Positions 19,699 to 28,641 of a DNA stretch of 64,000 bases are shown in pieces. Source of the DNA: an uncultured Bacteroides sp. (GTDB lineage Bacteria; Bacteroidota; Bacteroidia; Bacteroidales; Bacteroidaceae); NCBI GenBank assembly GCA_947646015.1, contig CANSEY010000009.1, positions 1-64,000 on the forward strand, read 5' to 3'. Under the pieces are notes generated by a model. It searched no databases, was not told the origin of the DNA, and worked only from the letters and a program-made list of their open reading frames with translations. The number at the start of each line of letters is the position of its first letter. Position 1 is the stretch's first letter. The position numbers were made by a program, and so were the translations under genes.

Positions 19699-21180
19699 AT
19701 GAAAAGACTGATTTTACCAATCGCATGTGGCATTTGCACTGTTACCTCTGATGCACAGACCGACAAACAACCGCATCCCAATGTGATCTTCATTTATGCA
19801 GACGATTTGGGATATAAGGATTTGAGTTGTACCGGAAGCCGTTTCTATGAAACTCCTCATATCGACAAGCTGGCAAGAGAAGGAGTTTGTTTTACTCAAT
19901 CCTATGCCGCATGTCCGGTTTCGTCGCCGTCCCGGGCTGCTCTGTTGACCGGTAAATACCCTGCCCGGATCAACCTGACCGACTATATTCCCGGAGACCG
20001 GGCGTACGGTCCTCATAAGAATCAGCGGTTGGCTTCTTTGCCGTTCAATCTCCATCTGTCGAAAGACGAAATAACGATGGCCGAGGCCTTCAGGCAGAAC
20101 GGGTATTCTACCTTTATGGCGGGCAAGTGGCATCTGGCCGAGTCTGCCGAATACTATCCTGAGCAGAATGGGTTTGATATTAATATCGGAGGAAATAATA
20201 CGGGGCATCCCTCCAAAGGATATTTTTCGCCTTATGGTAATCCACAACTGAAAGACGGTCCCGAAGGAGAGTATCTGACGGATCGCCTGACTGATGAAGT
20301 GATCCGTTATATCTCGGAGCCTAAGGAAAAGCCGTTCTTTGTCTATCTGTCCTATTATACGGTTCATCTGCCCTTACAGGCAAAAGCGGAAAAGATAGCC
20401 AAATACCGGAGAAAGCTGAGCCGGGCGGTTCCTGCGGATTCATCTTTTGTGAAAAAAGGAGAGACGTATCATAAACTTGTGCAGGACATTCCGGCTTATG
20501 CCGCGATGGTCGAGAGCCTGGACGAAAACATAGGACGCCTGTTAGACACCCTGCATCGGTCGGGACTCGATGAACGCACCATTGTTGTGTTTACGTCCGA
20601 TAATGGGGGAATGGCCACCAGCAATACTACTCGTAATATCCCGACCTCCAATCTGCCTTTGCGTGCCGGAAAAGGATATTTGTACGAAGGAGGCATCAAA
20701 GTGCCTGCCATCATCCGATGGAGTGGACACCTGAAAGGAAGACAGGTTTCGGATACTCCGATCATCGGTACGGATTATTATCCGACTTTGCTAGATCTTT
20801 GCGGATTGCCTCTACTGCCCGGACAACACGTGGACGGAGTTTCCATGAAACCCGTCTTACAGGGCGGACGGCTGTCCAGACCTTCCTTATTCTGGCATTA
20901 TCCTCATTATAGCGGTGGACTGGGTGGTCGGCCTTCTGCGGCTATACGTGAGGGGGATTATAAGCTTATTGAGTTTTTTGAAGACCATCACGTCGAGTTG
21001 TACAATGTGATTCAGGACGAATCCGAAGAGAAAGACCTGTCACAAATATACCCTGAGATAGCAGATGGACTAAGGAAGAAACTATATTTGTGGTATAAGG
21101 AGGTCGGTGCCCGAATGCCTGTTGATAATCCCCACTATGTTTCTCCTGTGAAGGATTCCGACTCTTTTGAAAATAAATAA
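19699..21180 (+). CDS. Secreted S-type sulfatase
   Basis: A family S1 sulfatase of 493 residues, predicted to remove sulfate esters from glycans in the periplasm or at the surface. The ATG at 19699 gives a signal peptide (RLILPIACGICTVTSDAQ); in-frame codons upstream lack one and are ignored. The calcium-binding Asp pair is in YADDLGY near 33-39. The maturation motif SSPSRAALLTGKY begins at Ser75, the residue converted to formylglycine, so maturation needs an anaerobic (radical SAM) enzyme, not encoded in this window. KWHL and TSDNGG motifs are present. The substrate is unknown; genomic context suggests a sulfated host glycan. Confidence 0.93.
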   Translation: MKRLILPIACGICTVTSDAQTDKQPHPNVIFIYADDLGYKDLSCTGSRFYETPHIDKLAREGVCFTQSYAACPVSSPSRAALLTGKYPARINLTDYIPGDRAYGPHKNQRLASLPFNLHLSKDEITMAEAFRQNGYSTFMAGKWHLAESAEYYPEQNGFDINIGGNNTGHPSKGYFSPYGNPQLKDGPEGEYLTDRLTDEVIRYISEPKEKPFFVYLSYYTVHLPLQAKAEKIAKYRRKLSRAVPADSSFVKKGETYHKLVQDIPAYAAMVESLDENIGRLLDTLHRSGLDERTIVVFTSDNGGMATSNTTRNIPTSNLPLRAGKGYLYEGGIKVPAIIRWSGHLKGRQVSDTPIIGTDYYPTLLDLCGLPLLPGQHVDGVSMKPVLQGGRLSRPSLFWHYPHYSGGLGGRPSAAIREGDYKLIEFFEDHHVELYNVIQDESEEKDLSQIYPEIADGLRKKLYLWYKEVGARMPVDNPHYVSPVKDSDSFENK

Positions 21181-21206
21181 TCGTTTGTACTTAAAATATA
21201 ACAGAT

Positions 21207-22799
21207 ATGAAATTCGTTACCTTATCATTGTTAGCCACTGCGTTGACTGTTGGCGGAAATGCCGCCGAGCAGGCACGTTCCTCCAAGCAGCCCAATATCT
21301 TATTTATTCTGGCTGATGACTTTGGCTGGAGAGATCTGGCATGTACGGGCAGCCGTTATTATGAATCGCCCAATATCGATGGAATCGCCCGTAATGGCGT
21401 GAGGTTTACCCAAGGATATGCAGCCTGTCAGGTGTCCAGTCCTTCCCGTGCCAGCATTATGACAGGCAAGTTTACCGCCCGCCACGGAATAACCAATTGG
21501 ATTGGTGAAGGAAGTGGAGAAGAGTGGCGCAAGATGGGAAGACATTCCAAGCTTCTTCCGGCCCAATACGTATGGCAATTGCCCAAAGAAGATATTACTC
21601 TGCCCGAAGCATTGAAAGCCCACGGTTATAAAACGTTTATGGCCGGCAAATGGCATTTGGGAGGTGAGGGTTCTTATCCCGAAGATCATGGTTTCGATAT
21701 CAATATAGGCGGGCATGAAGCGGGAGGTCCTTATCCCGGCGGCTATTTTGCTCCCTATGGCAATCCGAAAATGAAAGAAGGATCGGATGGTGAGAATTTA
21801 TCCATGCGTCTGGCACACGAGACAGCGTCGTTTATCGAAACCCATACCCGCCGGAATAAAAAGCAGCCTTTCTTTGCTTTTCTCTCTTTCTATGCCGTGC
21901 ATGCGCCGATTGAGACCACTGAAGCCAAGTGGAGGCATTTCCGGAATAAAGCGGATTCGATGGGGATCGCTCCGGTGGGGTTCGAAGTAGATCGTACATT
22001 GCCTGTACGTTTGCAGCAGGATAATCCCATATATGCCGGACTGATACAGCAGATGGACGATGCCGTGGGAGTGGTGCTTGCCAAACTGCATGAGTTGGGT
22101 TTGGATGAAAATACGATTATTGTGTTCACCAGTGATAATGGCGGAGTGTCTTCGGGTGATGCATACGCTACCTCTAACTACCCTCTTCGCGGCGGAAAAG
22201 GGCGGCAGTGGGAAGGTGGAATACGCGTACCGTTATTTATCGATTTTCCGGGTAATACTTTAAAGGGAGATTCGTGCGTGGTGCCTGTCACCGGTGCCGA
22301 TTTGTATCCTACTTTTCTCGATATGGCAGGCATCCCATTAATGCCCGGCCAACATCAGGACGGTGTAAGCCTGCTTCCTCTGTTACAGGGCAAGAGCATC
22401 CCCGAGCGTGCTTTATACTGGCATTATCCTCATTATGGCAATCAGGGTGGCGAACCTTCTTCCATCATACGGCAAGGCGACTGGAAGCTGATTCATTATT
22501 ACGAAGATGGCAGGGATGAACTTTATAATCTGCGGATAGACGAAACCGAGTCGGAACCGCTGAATGTGCAATATCCCGAAAAGGTGGAGTTCTTGAGTAA
22601 GAAGCTGTCTGTATGGCTGACTGAGGTAGGGGCCAGATATCCTGAACCCGATCCTCAATACAATCCGGCAGCGGAGGCTCTCTATAAGAAAAAGACTCGC
22701 GAAAGAATGATGAAAACCTTGGAAGCTACCCGCAAGAAGCAGTTAGGCAAAGATTTCAAGCCTAATGCAGACTGGTGGGGGAGCGAAACGAAAGATTAA
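21207..22799 (+). CDS. Second secreted S-type sulfatase
   Basis: A 530-residue family S1 sulfatase, clearly related to its neighbour. It has a signal peptide (FVTLSLLATALTVGGNAA), the Asp pair in LADDFGW near 36-41, and the maturation motif SSPSRASIMTGKF with the modifiable Ser near residue 77. It shares KWHLGGE, GFDINIGGHE and VFTSDNGGVSSG with the first enzyme but differs in the middle and has a Lys/Arg-rich C-terminal tail, so it probably handles a different sulfate position. It starts 26 bp after the first sulfatase and ends 35 bp from the convergent dnaG. Confidence 0.93.
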   Translation: MKFVTLSLLATALTVGGNAAEQARSSKQPNILFILADDFGWRDLACTGSRYYESPNIDGIARNGVRFTQGYAACQVSSPSRASIMTGKFTARHGITNWIGEGSGEEWRKMGRHSKLLPAQYVWQLPKEDITLPEALKAHGYKTFMAGKWHLGGEGSYPEDHGFDINIGGHEAGGPYPGGYFAPYGNPKMKEGSDGENLSMRLAHETASFIETHTRRNKKQPFFAFLSFYAVHAPIETTEAKWRHFRNKADSMGIAPVGFEVDRTLPVRLQQDNPIYAGLIQQMDDAVGVVLAKLHELGLDENTIIVFTSDNGGVSSGDAYATSNYPLRGGKGRQWEGGIRVPLFIDFPGNTLKGDSCVVPVTGADLYPTFLDMAGIPLMPGQHQDGVSLLPLLQGKSIPERALYWHYPHYGNQGGEPSSIIRQGDWKLIHYYEDGRDELYNLRIDETESEPLNVQYPEKVEFLSKKLSVWLTEVGARYPEPDPQYNPAAEALYKKKTRERMMKTLEATRKKQLGKDFKPNADWWGSETKD

Positions 22800-22833
22800 G
22801 GACGGGAAATTATGAAAGAGCGGAATCGGATGG

Positions 22834-24837
22834 TCAGCGCAGCACCACCCGGTCGCCTAGTCGTTTGGCCATCAGATTCTGTATCTCCTTCATCTCCTTG
22901 TACCGTTGCATGACAGCGTCGCACTGGGCGTTGTCATTCGCAATCGAAGGATCTTGCAGGGCATACATGATGTGCTTCAGCTCTTCTGCGACAATGGCGT
23001 TCTTGAAGTTAATCATCAGCATCGGGACCATCTCGTACAGCCGTTCCTCATCCGTCACCAACTTCTGTGTTTTGGAGTGATACTTGCTCAGTTGATACCG
23101 GTCACTCGCCAGTTCGGTGGCTATCGTACTGATTTTCGGATCGGGGTGCGCCACGAAGAAGCGTTCGGAAGCGAACTCCTGATCGTGGATATGTTCGGAG
23201 GCCTCCGAGAGGATACGGCGGTGGAGGGGATTATGGAAAGCCAGTTCGTCCTCCTTCAGGTCATTGATGACATACTCGACAACGGTGACCGGGACTTCGT
23301 TGCCTTCTTCATCCGTTAAGTTACACATCACCTTCTCTCCATAGCGCACAATCATCTGAATAATCAGGCGCTCGTATTTATAAAACTCTTGTCCCTCTTT
23401 ACCTTCCTGCGGGATGAACGATTGGTAGGTGTCTGCCTCCATTTCTTCGGGAGGGAAAGGAGGAGGCATTTCGCCCGGTTGCGGCGTCGGGGCATTATTG
23501 GAGGCTATGGGTTTATTCCCCTTCTCGGCCTGAAGTTCCCTGCGCTTGGCCACTTCGGATACCAGTAACTTATCTTCTATCCGCAACAACTGCCCGCACT
23601 CCTTGATGTACACATCCCGGACGATGGCTTCGGGAATCACCGCAATGCTGCGCACGATGTCGTTGATCAGCTCGGCACGTTTCATCGGGTCCTTGCCGGC
23701 ATCCTCCATCAGCAGTTGTGCCTTGAAGCGTATAAAGTCCGTCTCGTGTTCCTGTATGAAGTTCTGAAACTCCGTAGCGTTGTGCTTCCGTGCAAAAGAG
23801 TCCGGGTCGTCTCCGTCGGGTAAGAGGCATACTTTGATATTCATTCCCTCTTCGAGCAGCATGTCGATCCCCCGGATAGAAGCTTTGATGCCCGCCATAT
23901 CACCGTCATAAAGCACCGTGATGTTGTTGGTGAAACGGTGGATCAACCGGATCTGCCCCGGTGTAAGAGAAGTACCGGACGAGGCCACCACATTCTCTAC
24001 TCCCGACTGGTGCATCGATATAACGTCCGTATATCCTTCCACAAGGAAGCAGCGGTCCTGCTTTACGATGGCCTGCTTGGCAAAGTAGATGCCGTATAGT
24101 TCGTTGCTTTTATGATAGATTTCCGATTCGGGAGAGTTGACGTACTTGGCAAGTTTCTTGTTCTCCGTGCTGAGCACACGTCCGCCGAAGGCAACCACTT
24201 TGCCCGAAAGCGTGTGAACGGGAAACATGACACGTCCCCAAAAGCGGTCGCGCAACTTATGGTCGTCCGTTTCATAACAGAGTCCGGTCTTTACCAGGAA
24301 CTCTTGTTTGAACCCTTTGCGCAATGCCTCCTGTGCCAGTGCATCGCGCCCCTCGGTGCTGAAACCCAACTGGAACTTATCAATAATATCGTCACGGAAA
24401 CCCCGTTGGCGGAAATAAGCCAGTCCGATGCTGCGTCCGTCTATATGGTTTTTCAGGATATTCTGAAAGTAGTCGCGGGCGAAGTTGTTGACAATGAACA
24501 TACTTTCGCGGTTGCTTTGCACCTCTTTCTCTTCATTGGTCAGCTCCCGTTCCTTGATTTCTATGTTATACTTCTTGGCCAGGTAGCGGAGTGCCTCGGG
24601 ATAGGACATCTGTTCGTGTTCCATGATGAAGTGCACCGCGTTGCCGCCCTTGCCGCAACTGAAACACTTGCAAAGTCCCTTGGAGGGAGACACGCTGAAC
24701 GAGGGAGTTTTCTCGTTATGGAAAGGGCAAAGTCCCACGTAGTTCACACCGCGTTTGCGCAGCGTGACGAAGTCCGAAACCACTTCTACGATTTGTGCGG
24801 CATCGAGTATACGGTCTATGGTTGCCTGATCTATCAT
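22834..24837 (-). CDS. dnaG: DNA primase
   Basis: Makes RNA primers for replication. From MIDQATIDRILDAAQIVEVV the protein has 667 residues; the frame is open 8 codons further upstream. Order: N-terminal CHC2 zinc finger (CPFHNEKTPSFSV then CKCFSCGKGGN), the catalytic core with Toprim motifs EGYTDVISMHQ and VLYDGDMAG, a Pro/Glu-rich linker, and a C-terminal helicase-interaction region. The Toprim Glu and Asp residues are intact. Confidence 0.96.
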   Translation of the reverse strand: MIDQATIDRILDAAQIVEVVSDFVTLRKRGVNYVGLCPFHNEKTPSFSVSPSKGLCKCFSCGKGGNAVHFIMEHEQMSYPEALRYLAKKYNIEIKERELTNEEKEVQSNRESMFIVNNFARDYFQNILKNHIDGRSIGLAYFRQRGFRDDIIDKFQLGFSTEGRDALAQEALRKGFKQEFLVKTGLCYETDDHKLRDRFWGRVMFPVHTLSGKVVAFGGRVLSTENKKLAKYVNSPESEIYHKSNELYGIYFAKQAIVKQDRCFLVEGYTDVISMHQSGVENVVASSGTSLTPGQIRLIHRFTNNITVLYDGDMAGIKASIRGIDMLLEEGMNIKVCLLPDGDDPDSFARKHNATEFQNFIQEHETDFIRFKAQLLMEDAGKDPMKRAELINDIVRSIAVIPEAIVRDVYIKECGQLLRIEDKLLVSEVAKRRELQAEKGNKPIASNNAPTPQPGEMPPPFPPEEMEADTYQSFIPQEGKEGQEFYKYERLIIQMIVRYGEKVMCNLTDEEGNEVPVTVVEYVINDLKEDELAFHNPLHRRILSEASEHIHDQEFASERFFVAHPDPKISTIATELASDRYQLSKYHSKTQKLVTDEERLYEMVPMLMINFKNAIVAEELKHIMYALQDPSIANDNAQCDAVMQRYKEMKEIQNLMAKRLGDRVVLR

Positions 24838-24858
24838 TGTTTTATCTCCTTGCGGATG

Positions 24859-24890
24859 CAAATGTACGTGATATTTCTTGGATAATCAAA
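24859..24890 (-). promoter_or_regulatory. Promoter of dnaG
   Basis: On the minus strand, TTTG (complement of 24887-24890) and TACATTTG (complement of 24859-24866) are spaced 20 bp apart, a good Bacteroidetes promoter just upstream of the dnaG ATG. Confidence 0.75.
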
Positions 24891-25520
24891 TGACTTTTCA
24901 GTGGATTCGACAGGACCTGCCGATATATCTGCCGCTTACTTAATGATCTCTGTACGCGCTGTTTCGCATTAAAAAGTTACTAAATAGGGGGTTAGTCTGA
25001 CGAGTGCCCGATCTTTTTCTTGCCAACCGGAGGAAGAAAGTGCAAAATGGCGGCCTTTTTGGGTCGGAGAGCCGGGCTTTGGGGTAGAAAGAGCTTGTGT
25101 TCAGGGTAAAAAGAGCTTGTGTTTTTGGGAAAAGACGTAAGCATTCTCCCCGAAAGACGTAAGCATTTCCCGAAAATGATTACTTCTTTTTCAAATATCT
25201 CTATATGTTTTCCATGATTACATATATTGTTCTGTTTAAGGACGGATTTTTCTCCGTATTTCTTTCCGGTTGCTTGGCTGATACGGAGCTTTCTTTTCTG
25301 CCAGAAAGATACTCCCGTTGCTTCCGGGTGGATGATATGATACAGAAAGAACCCTTTACTGCTCAATATGCTTCTTATATCGATAAATGCGATCAATCGG
25401 ATCGGAGGAAAAATGAATTAGAGCCGTTTTTTCCTTCTTGCCTTTCCCTTGGGGCTAAAGAATGAAAACTGGGCGCTTCTTATTATCATTTTGACATTTT
25501 GCTTATCCCGCGAATTAGAA
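24891..25520. other. Gene-free gap between dnaG and the aromatic operon
   Basis: About 630 bp with no protein-coding gene I can support. Open frames here, such as 24992-25396 on the minus strand, give low-complexity products without recognisable domains and run across the non-triplet tandem repeat at 25044-25175. The right part, 25176-25520, is AT-rich and shows nothing further. Confidence 0.6.
25044..25175. repeat. Degenerate 22-bp tandem repeat, about six units
   Basis: Successive units begin near 25044, 25066, 25088, 25110, 25132 and 25153. The two middle units share AAAGAGCTTGTGTT and the last two share AAAGACGTAAGCATT; outer units are weaker but keep AAA..GC near the start and TTTTTGGG-like ends. 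The spacing of 21-22 bp is not a multiple of three, which argues against a coding repeat. Confidence 0.7.
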
Positions 25521-25564
25521 AAGAAAGGAGAGGGGATGTCTGTGATGAATGATGACATCCCCTC
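25521..25564 (-). terminator. Terminator of the aromatic amino acid operon
   Basis: A perfect 11-bp stem, GAGGGGATGTC (25530-25540) with GACATCCCCTC (25554-25564), lies just past the tyrA stop. On the minus strand it is followed by a T-rich stretch. Confidence 0.85.
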
Positions 25565-25583
25565 ATACTTATGATAAAGATTA

Positions 25584-26357
25584 TCATTTAATTTTCTCTC
25601 GTATCTTCGTCAGGTACTTTTTCATTCCCTCCGCATCTTTGTTGGTGATGATCTCAAGCAGTTGTTTCAGCTCTGTGCGGATATTCTCCACTTGTGACGG
25701 TGTGCGCGGATTGAACAGGATTTCCTGCAATAAGTAGTCATCTTCGCTCAGCAGCCCTTTGGCAATGGCCATGTGCTTTTTGAATGTGGTTCCCGGAGCT
25801 TCCTGGTGCTTCATGACAGCTGCAAAAACAAATGTCGAAACAAACGGGATGGACAGGGAGTAAGCCACTGTTTCATCATGCTCGTCGAAAGTATATTCGA
25901 AGATGTTCAGGTTCAGGCTATTGTATAAGTCTTTAAAGAATACTTTCCCCAAATGATCACTCTCACTGATGATGATGGCGCTTTCGCTGCTCAGATTGCT
26001 CAGGCTGGCAAAAGTAGGGCCAAACATCGGGTGAGTGGAGACATAACGGAATCCGCTTTCTTCGTAGAACTTCTTCAATCCGGTTTTTACCGAAGCGATA
26101 TCACTCAGGATACAGTCTTTGGGCAAAACCGGCAGAATTTTGCGGAAAGCGTCCAGCGTGTATTTCACCGTGGCAGCATTGATCACCAGTTCCGGTTCGA
26201 ACTCCTTGATCTCCTCCAGAGTGGTGAAGCGGTAGGTGTTGTATACAAACCGAAGCTGATGCGGGTTGACGTCGAACACGGCCGTCTCGTGCTGGAAACT
26301 TAGTATGTCAGTAAAGAAGGAGCCCATCTTGCCGGCTCCCAAAATTAGAATTCGCAT
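25584..26357 (-). CDS. tyrA: Prephenate dehydrogenase
   Basis: Oxidatively decarboxylates prephenate to 4-hydroxyphenylpyruvate for tyrosine synthesis. The 257-residue protein begins with the Rossmann motif ILILGAGKMGSFF, has LSDIASVKTGL near 89-99 and STHPMFGPTF near 110-119, the last containing the conserved active-site His region. No ACT domain is fused, unlike many homologues, so feedback control may rest on other steps. Last gene of the minus-strand aromatic operon; it starts 15 bp after the DAHP synthase gene. Confidence 0.93.
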   Translation of the reverse strand: MRILILGAGKMGSFFTDILSFQHETAVFDVNPHQLRFVYNTYRFTTLEEIKEFEPELVINAATVKYTLDAFRKILPVLPKDCILSDIASVKTGLKKFYEESGFRYVSTHPMFGPTFASLSNLSSESAIIISESDHLGKVFFKDLYNSLNLNIFEYTFDEHDETVAYSLSIPFVSTFVFAAVMKHQEAPGTTFKKHMAIAKGLLSEDDYLLQEILFNPRTPSQVENIRTELKQLLEIITNKDAEGMKKYLTKIREKIK

Positions 26358-26372
26358 AATATGAATGATTTG

Positions 26373-27434
26373 CTATTTATTGATAATCTCCATCTGTTGA
26401 CGAACCGATTCTTCGTGGATGGCTTCGAAGATCACTTTCACAAACTCTGCACTCATGCCGCACTGTTCGCCCTGAGCACCGCGTTTTTCAAGAATCTCGT
26501 TATAACGTCCGGTCTGAAGCACTGTGATATCGTGTTCCTTTTTGTAAGTACCGATTTCGCGTGCTACGCGCATACGTTTTGCCAATTCCTGTATGATGTT
26601 GTCATCACATTCGTCAATCTGCTTGCGCAATACGTTCAGATTCTCCGTTGTCTGCGTTTCTTTACGGATGACAAGCAGGTTGAGGATATAGTCCAGTACG
26701 TCCGGAGTCACTTGCTGTGAAGCGTCGCTCCATGCACAGTCCGGGTTGCAATGGCTTTCTACAATCAATCCGTCAAAGTTCAGGTCCATAGCCTGCTGGC
26801 AGAGAGGAGCTACCAGTTCGCGCTTTCCGCCGATGTGGCTCGGGTCGCAGAAGATAGGCAGTTCGGGTATGCGGCGGCGCAATTCGATAGGAATGTGCCA
26901 TTGAGGCAAGTTACGGTATAACTTCTTGTCGTAGCTGCTGAATCCGCGGTGGATGGCTCCCAGACGTTTCAGTCCGGCGTTGTTGATGCGTTCCAAAGCA
27001 CCGATCCATAATTCCAGGTCCGGGTTTACCGGGTTTTTAACCAATACGGGAATGTCTACTCCCTTCAGTGCATCGGCTATTTCCTGTACGGCAAAAGGAT
27101 TGGCAGTGGTACGTGCTCCTACCCAGAGTACGTCGATACCCGCTTTCAGGCATTCGTACACATGTTTGGCGGTGGCTACCTCGGTAGATACGTACATGCC
27201 GGTTTCTTTTTTCACCTCTTTCAGCCAGGCCAGTCCATCCACACCGATTCCTTCGAAACCTCCCGGCTTGGTGCGCGGTTTCCAGATTCCCGCACGGAAG
27301 ATTTTTACTCCTTTGGCTGCCAGTTGGGTAGCTGTTGACATTACTTGCTCTTCTGTTTCGGCGCTGCAAGGGCCGGCTATTACCATCGGGCGTTTATCTT
27401 CCACACCCGGCAATAAGATTGATTCGAGTTCCAT
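26373..27434 (-). CDS. Bifunctional DAHP synthase / chorismate mutase
   Basis: A 353-residue fusion. The N-terminal DAHP synthase (about 1-255) makes 3-deoxy-D-arabino-heptulosonate 7-phosphate, opening the shikimate pathway; motifs are VIAGPCSAET near 18-27 and KPRTKPGGFEGIG near 52-64. A C-terminal AroQ-type chorismate mutase (about 265-350) begins NLNVLRKQIDECDDNIIQEL and converts chorismate to prephenate. In this family the mutase domain can act as the allosteric sensor of prephenate (family knowledge). It sits between the aminotransferase and tyrA. Confidence 0.94.
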   Translation of the reverse strand: MELESILLPGVEDKRPMVIAGPCSAETEEQVMSTATQLAAKGVKIFRAGIWKPRTKPGGFEGIGVDGLAWLKEVKKETGMYVSTEVATAKHVYECLKAGIDVLWVGARTTANPFAVQEIADALKGVDIPVLVKNPVNPDLELWIGALERINNAGLKRLGAIHRGFSSYDKKLYRNLPQWHIPIELRRRIPELPIFCDPSHIGGKRELVAPLCQQAMDLNFDGLIVESHCNPDCAWSDASQQVTPDVLDYILNLLVIRKETQTTENLNVLRKQIDECDDNIIQELAKRMRVAREIGTYKKEHDITVLQTGRYNEILEKRGAQGEQCGMSAEFVKVIFEAIHEESVRQQMEIINK

Positions 27435-27456
27435 ATCGATCTAATTCGTTTAGTTG

Positions 27457-28641
27457 TTATTTCATTATTGATTTGATTCGTTCCAGCGCTTCTGCCAGCT
27501 TGGCGTCTTTGCAGCAGAGAGAGATGCGGATGTATCTCGCTCCGTTGCTTCCGAAAATAAATCCCGGAGTGATGAAGACGCGTGCTTCCTGCAGCACTTT
27601 CTCTGTCAGTTCTTCTACATCGGCGCAACTTGCGGGGATTTTTCCCCAGAGAAACATGCCCACCTGCTTTTCGTCGTACGTGCATCCCAGCGTTTTCATA
27701 ATCTCGCCGGCCAGGTGACGACGGTTCCGATAGTTTACATTGTTGCCTTCGTACCAGGTCGAATCCGCTTCAAGTGCTTTGGCAGCTGCCAGTTGCATGG
27801 CACGGAACATTCCGCTGTCGATGTTGCTTTTCACTTTCAGAATCCATTGTACAAACTCTGCGTTCGAAGCCAGCATGCCGATACGCCATCCCGGCATATT
27901 GTGACTTTTACTCATGGAGTTGAATTCTATACAGCATTCTTTGGCACCCGGCACACTCAGGATACTGATCGGCTTATCGTTCAGGATAAAGCTGTACGGA
28001 TTGTCGTTCACAATCACGATGTTCTTGCGGCGGGCAAACTCCACCAGGCGTTTGTACAGTTCCGGAGTAGCGTTGGCACCGGTAGGCATGTTCGGATAGT
28101 TGGTCCACATCAGTTTCACGCGGCTCAGATCCATCTTTTCCAGTTCATCGAAGTCCGGCATCCATCCGTCTTCCTCTTTCAGGTTATAGTTCACCACCTC
28201 GGCACCCAGTATTTTGCTTAACGAAGTGTAGGTGGGATATCCCGGATTGGGCACCAGTACCTGTTCTCCCGGATTGACAAAAGCGAGTGTCACGTGCAAG
28301 ATGCCTTCTTTTGATCCGATCAGCGGCTGAATTTCTGTTGTCGGATTCAGTTCCACTCCATACCAGCGTTTATACCAGTCGGCAAAACCCTTGCGAAGTT
28401 CCGGTATACCCACATACGGTTGATAACCGTGTCCGTTCGGATCGTGGGCATTATTACATAGCGTTTCGATGGTCTGTTCCGAAGGAGGCATGTCCGGGCT
28501 TCCGATTCCCAGGCTGATTACATCTTTACCTTCTGCGTTCATCCGTGCCACTTCTTTCAGTTTCTTCGAAAAGTAGTATTCGCTTACACCGGCCAGTCTG
28601 TCGGCTGGTGCTACCTTATACGTTTGATTTTCCTTCTGCAT
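27457..28641 (-). CDS. PLP-dependent aminotransferase (class I/II)
   Basis: A 394-residue fold-type I aminotransferase. The PLP lysine is in NSMSKSHNMPGWRIG near 242-256, with the NPGYPTY and NDNPYSF motifs earlier. Position inside the pheA-tyrA operon suggests it transaminates phenylpyruvate and 4-hydroxyphenylpyruvate to Phe and Tyr, or prephenate to arogenate. Sequence alone does not separate these from LL-diaminopimelate-type activity. Its start overlaps the end of pheA by 26 bp, so translation is coupled. Confidence 0.88.
   Translation of the reverse strand: MQKENQTYKVAPADRLAGVSEYYFSKKLKEVARMNAEGKDVISLGIGSPDMPPSEQTIETLCNNAHDPNGHGYQPYVGIPELRKGFADWYKRWYGVELNPTTEIQPLIGSKEGILHVTLAFVNPGEQVLVPNPGYPTYTSLSKILGAEVVNYNLKEEDGWMPDFDELEKMDLSRVKLMWTNYPNMPTGANATPELYKRLVEFARRKNIVIVNDNPYSFILNDKPISILSVPGAKECCIEFNSMSKSHNMPGWRIGMLASNAEFVQWILKVKSNIDSGMFRAMQLAAAKALEADSTWYEGNNVNYRNRRHLAGEIMKTLGCTYDEKQVGMFLWGKIPASCADVEELTEKVLQEARVFITPGFIFGSNGARYIRISLCCKDAKLAEALERIKSIMK

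Noticed and set aside
24992..25396. 134-codon minus-strand open frame in the dnaG-tyrA gap
   Set aside because: It has no domain or signal, passes through the 22-bp tandem repeat in a non-triplet register, and has no convincing start region.
25205..25465. 86-codon plus-strand open frame in the same gap
   Set aside because: Composition looks random, there is no ribosome-binding context, and it overlaps the competing frame with neither resembling a protein family.
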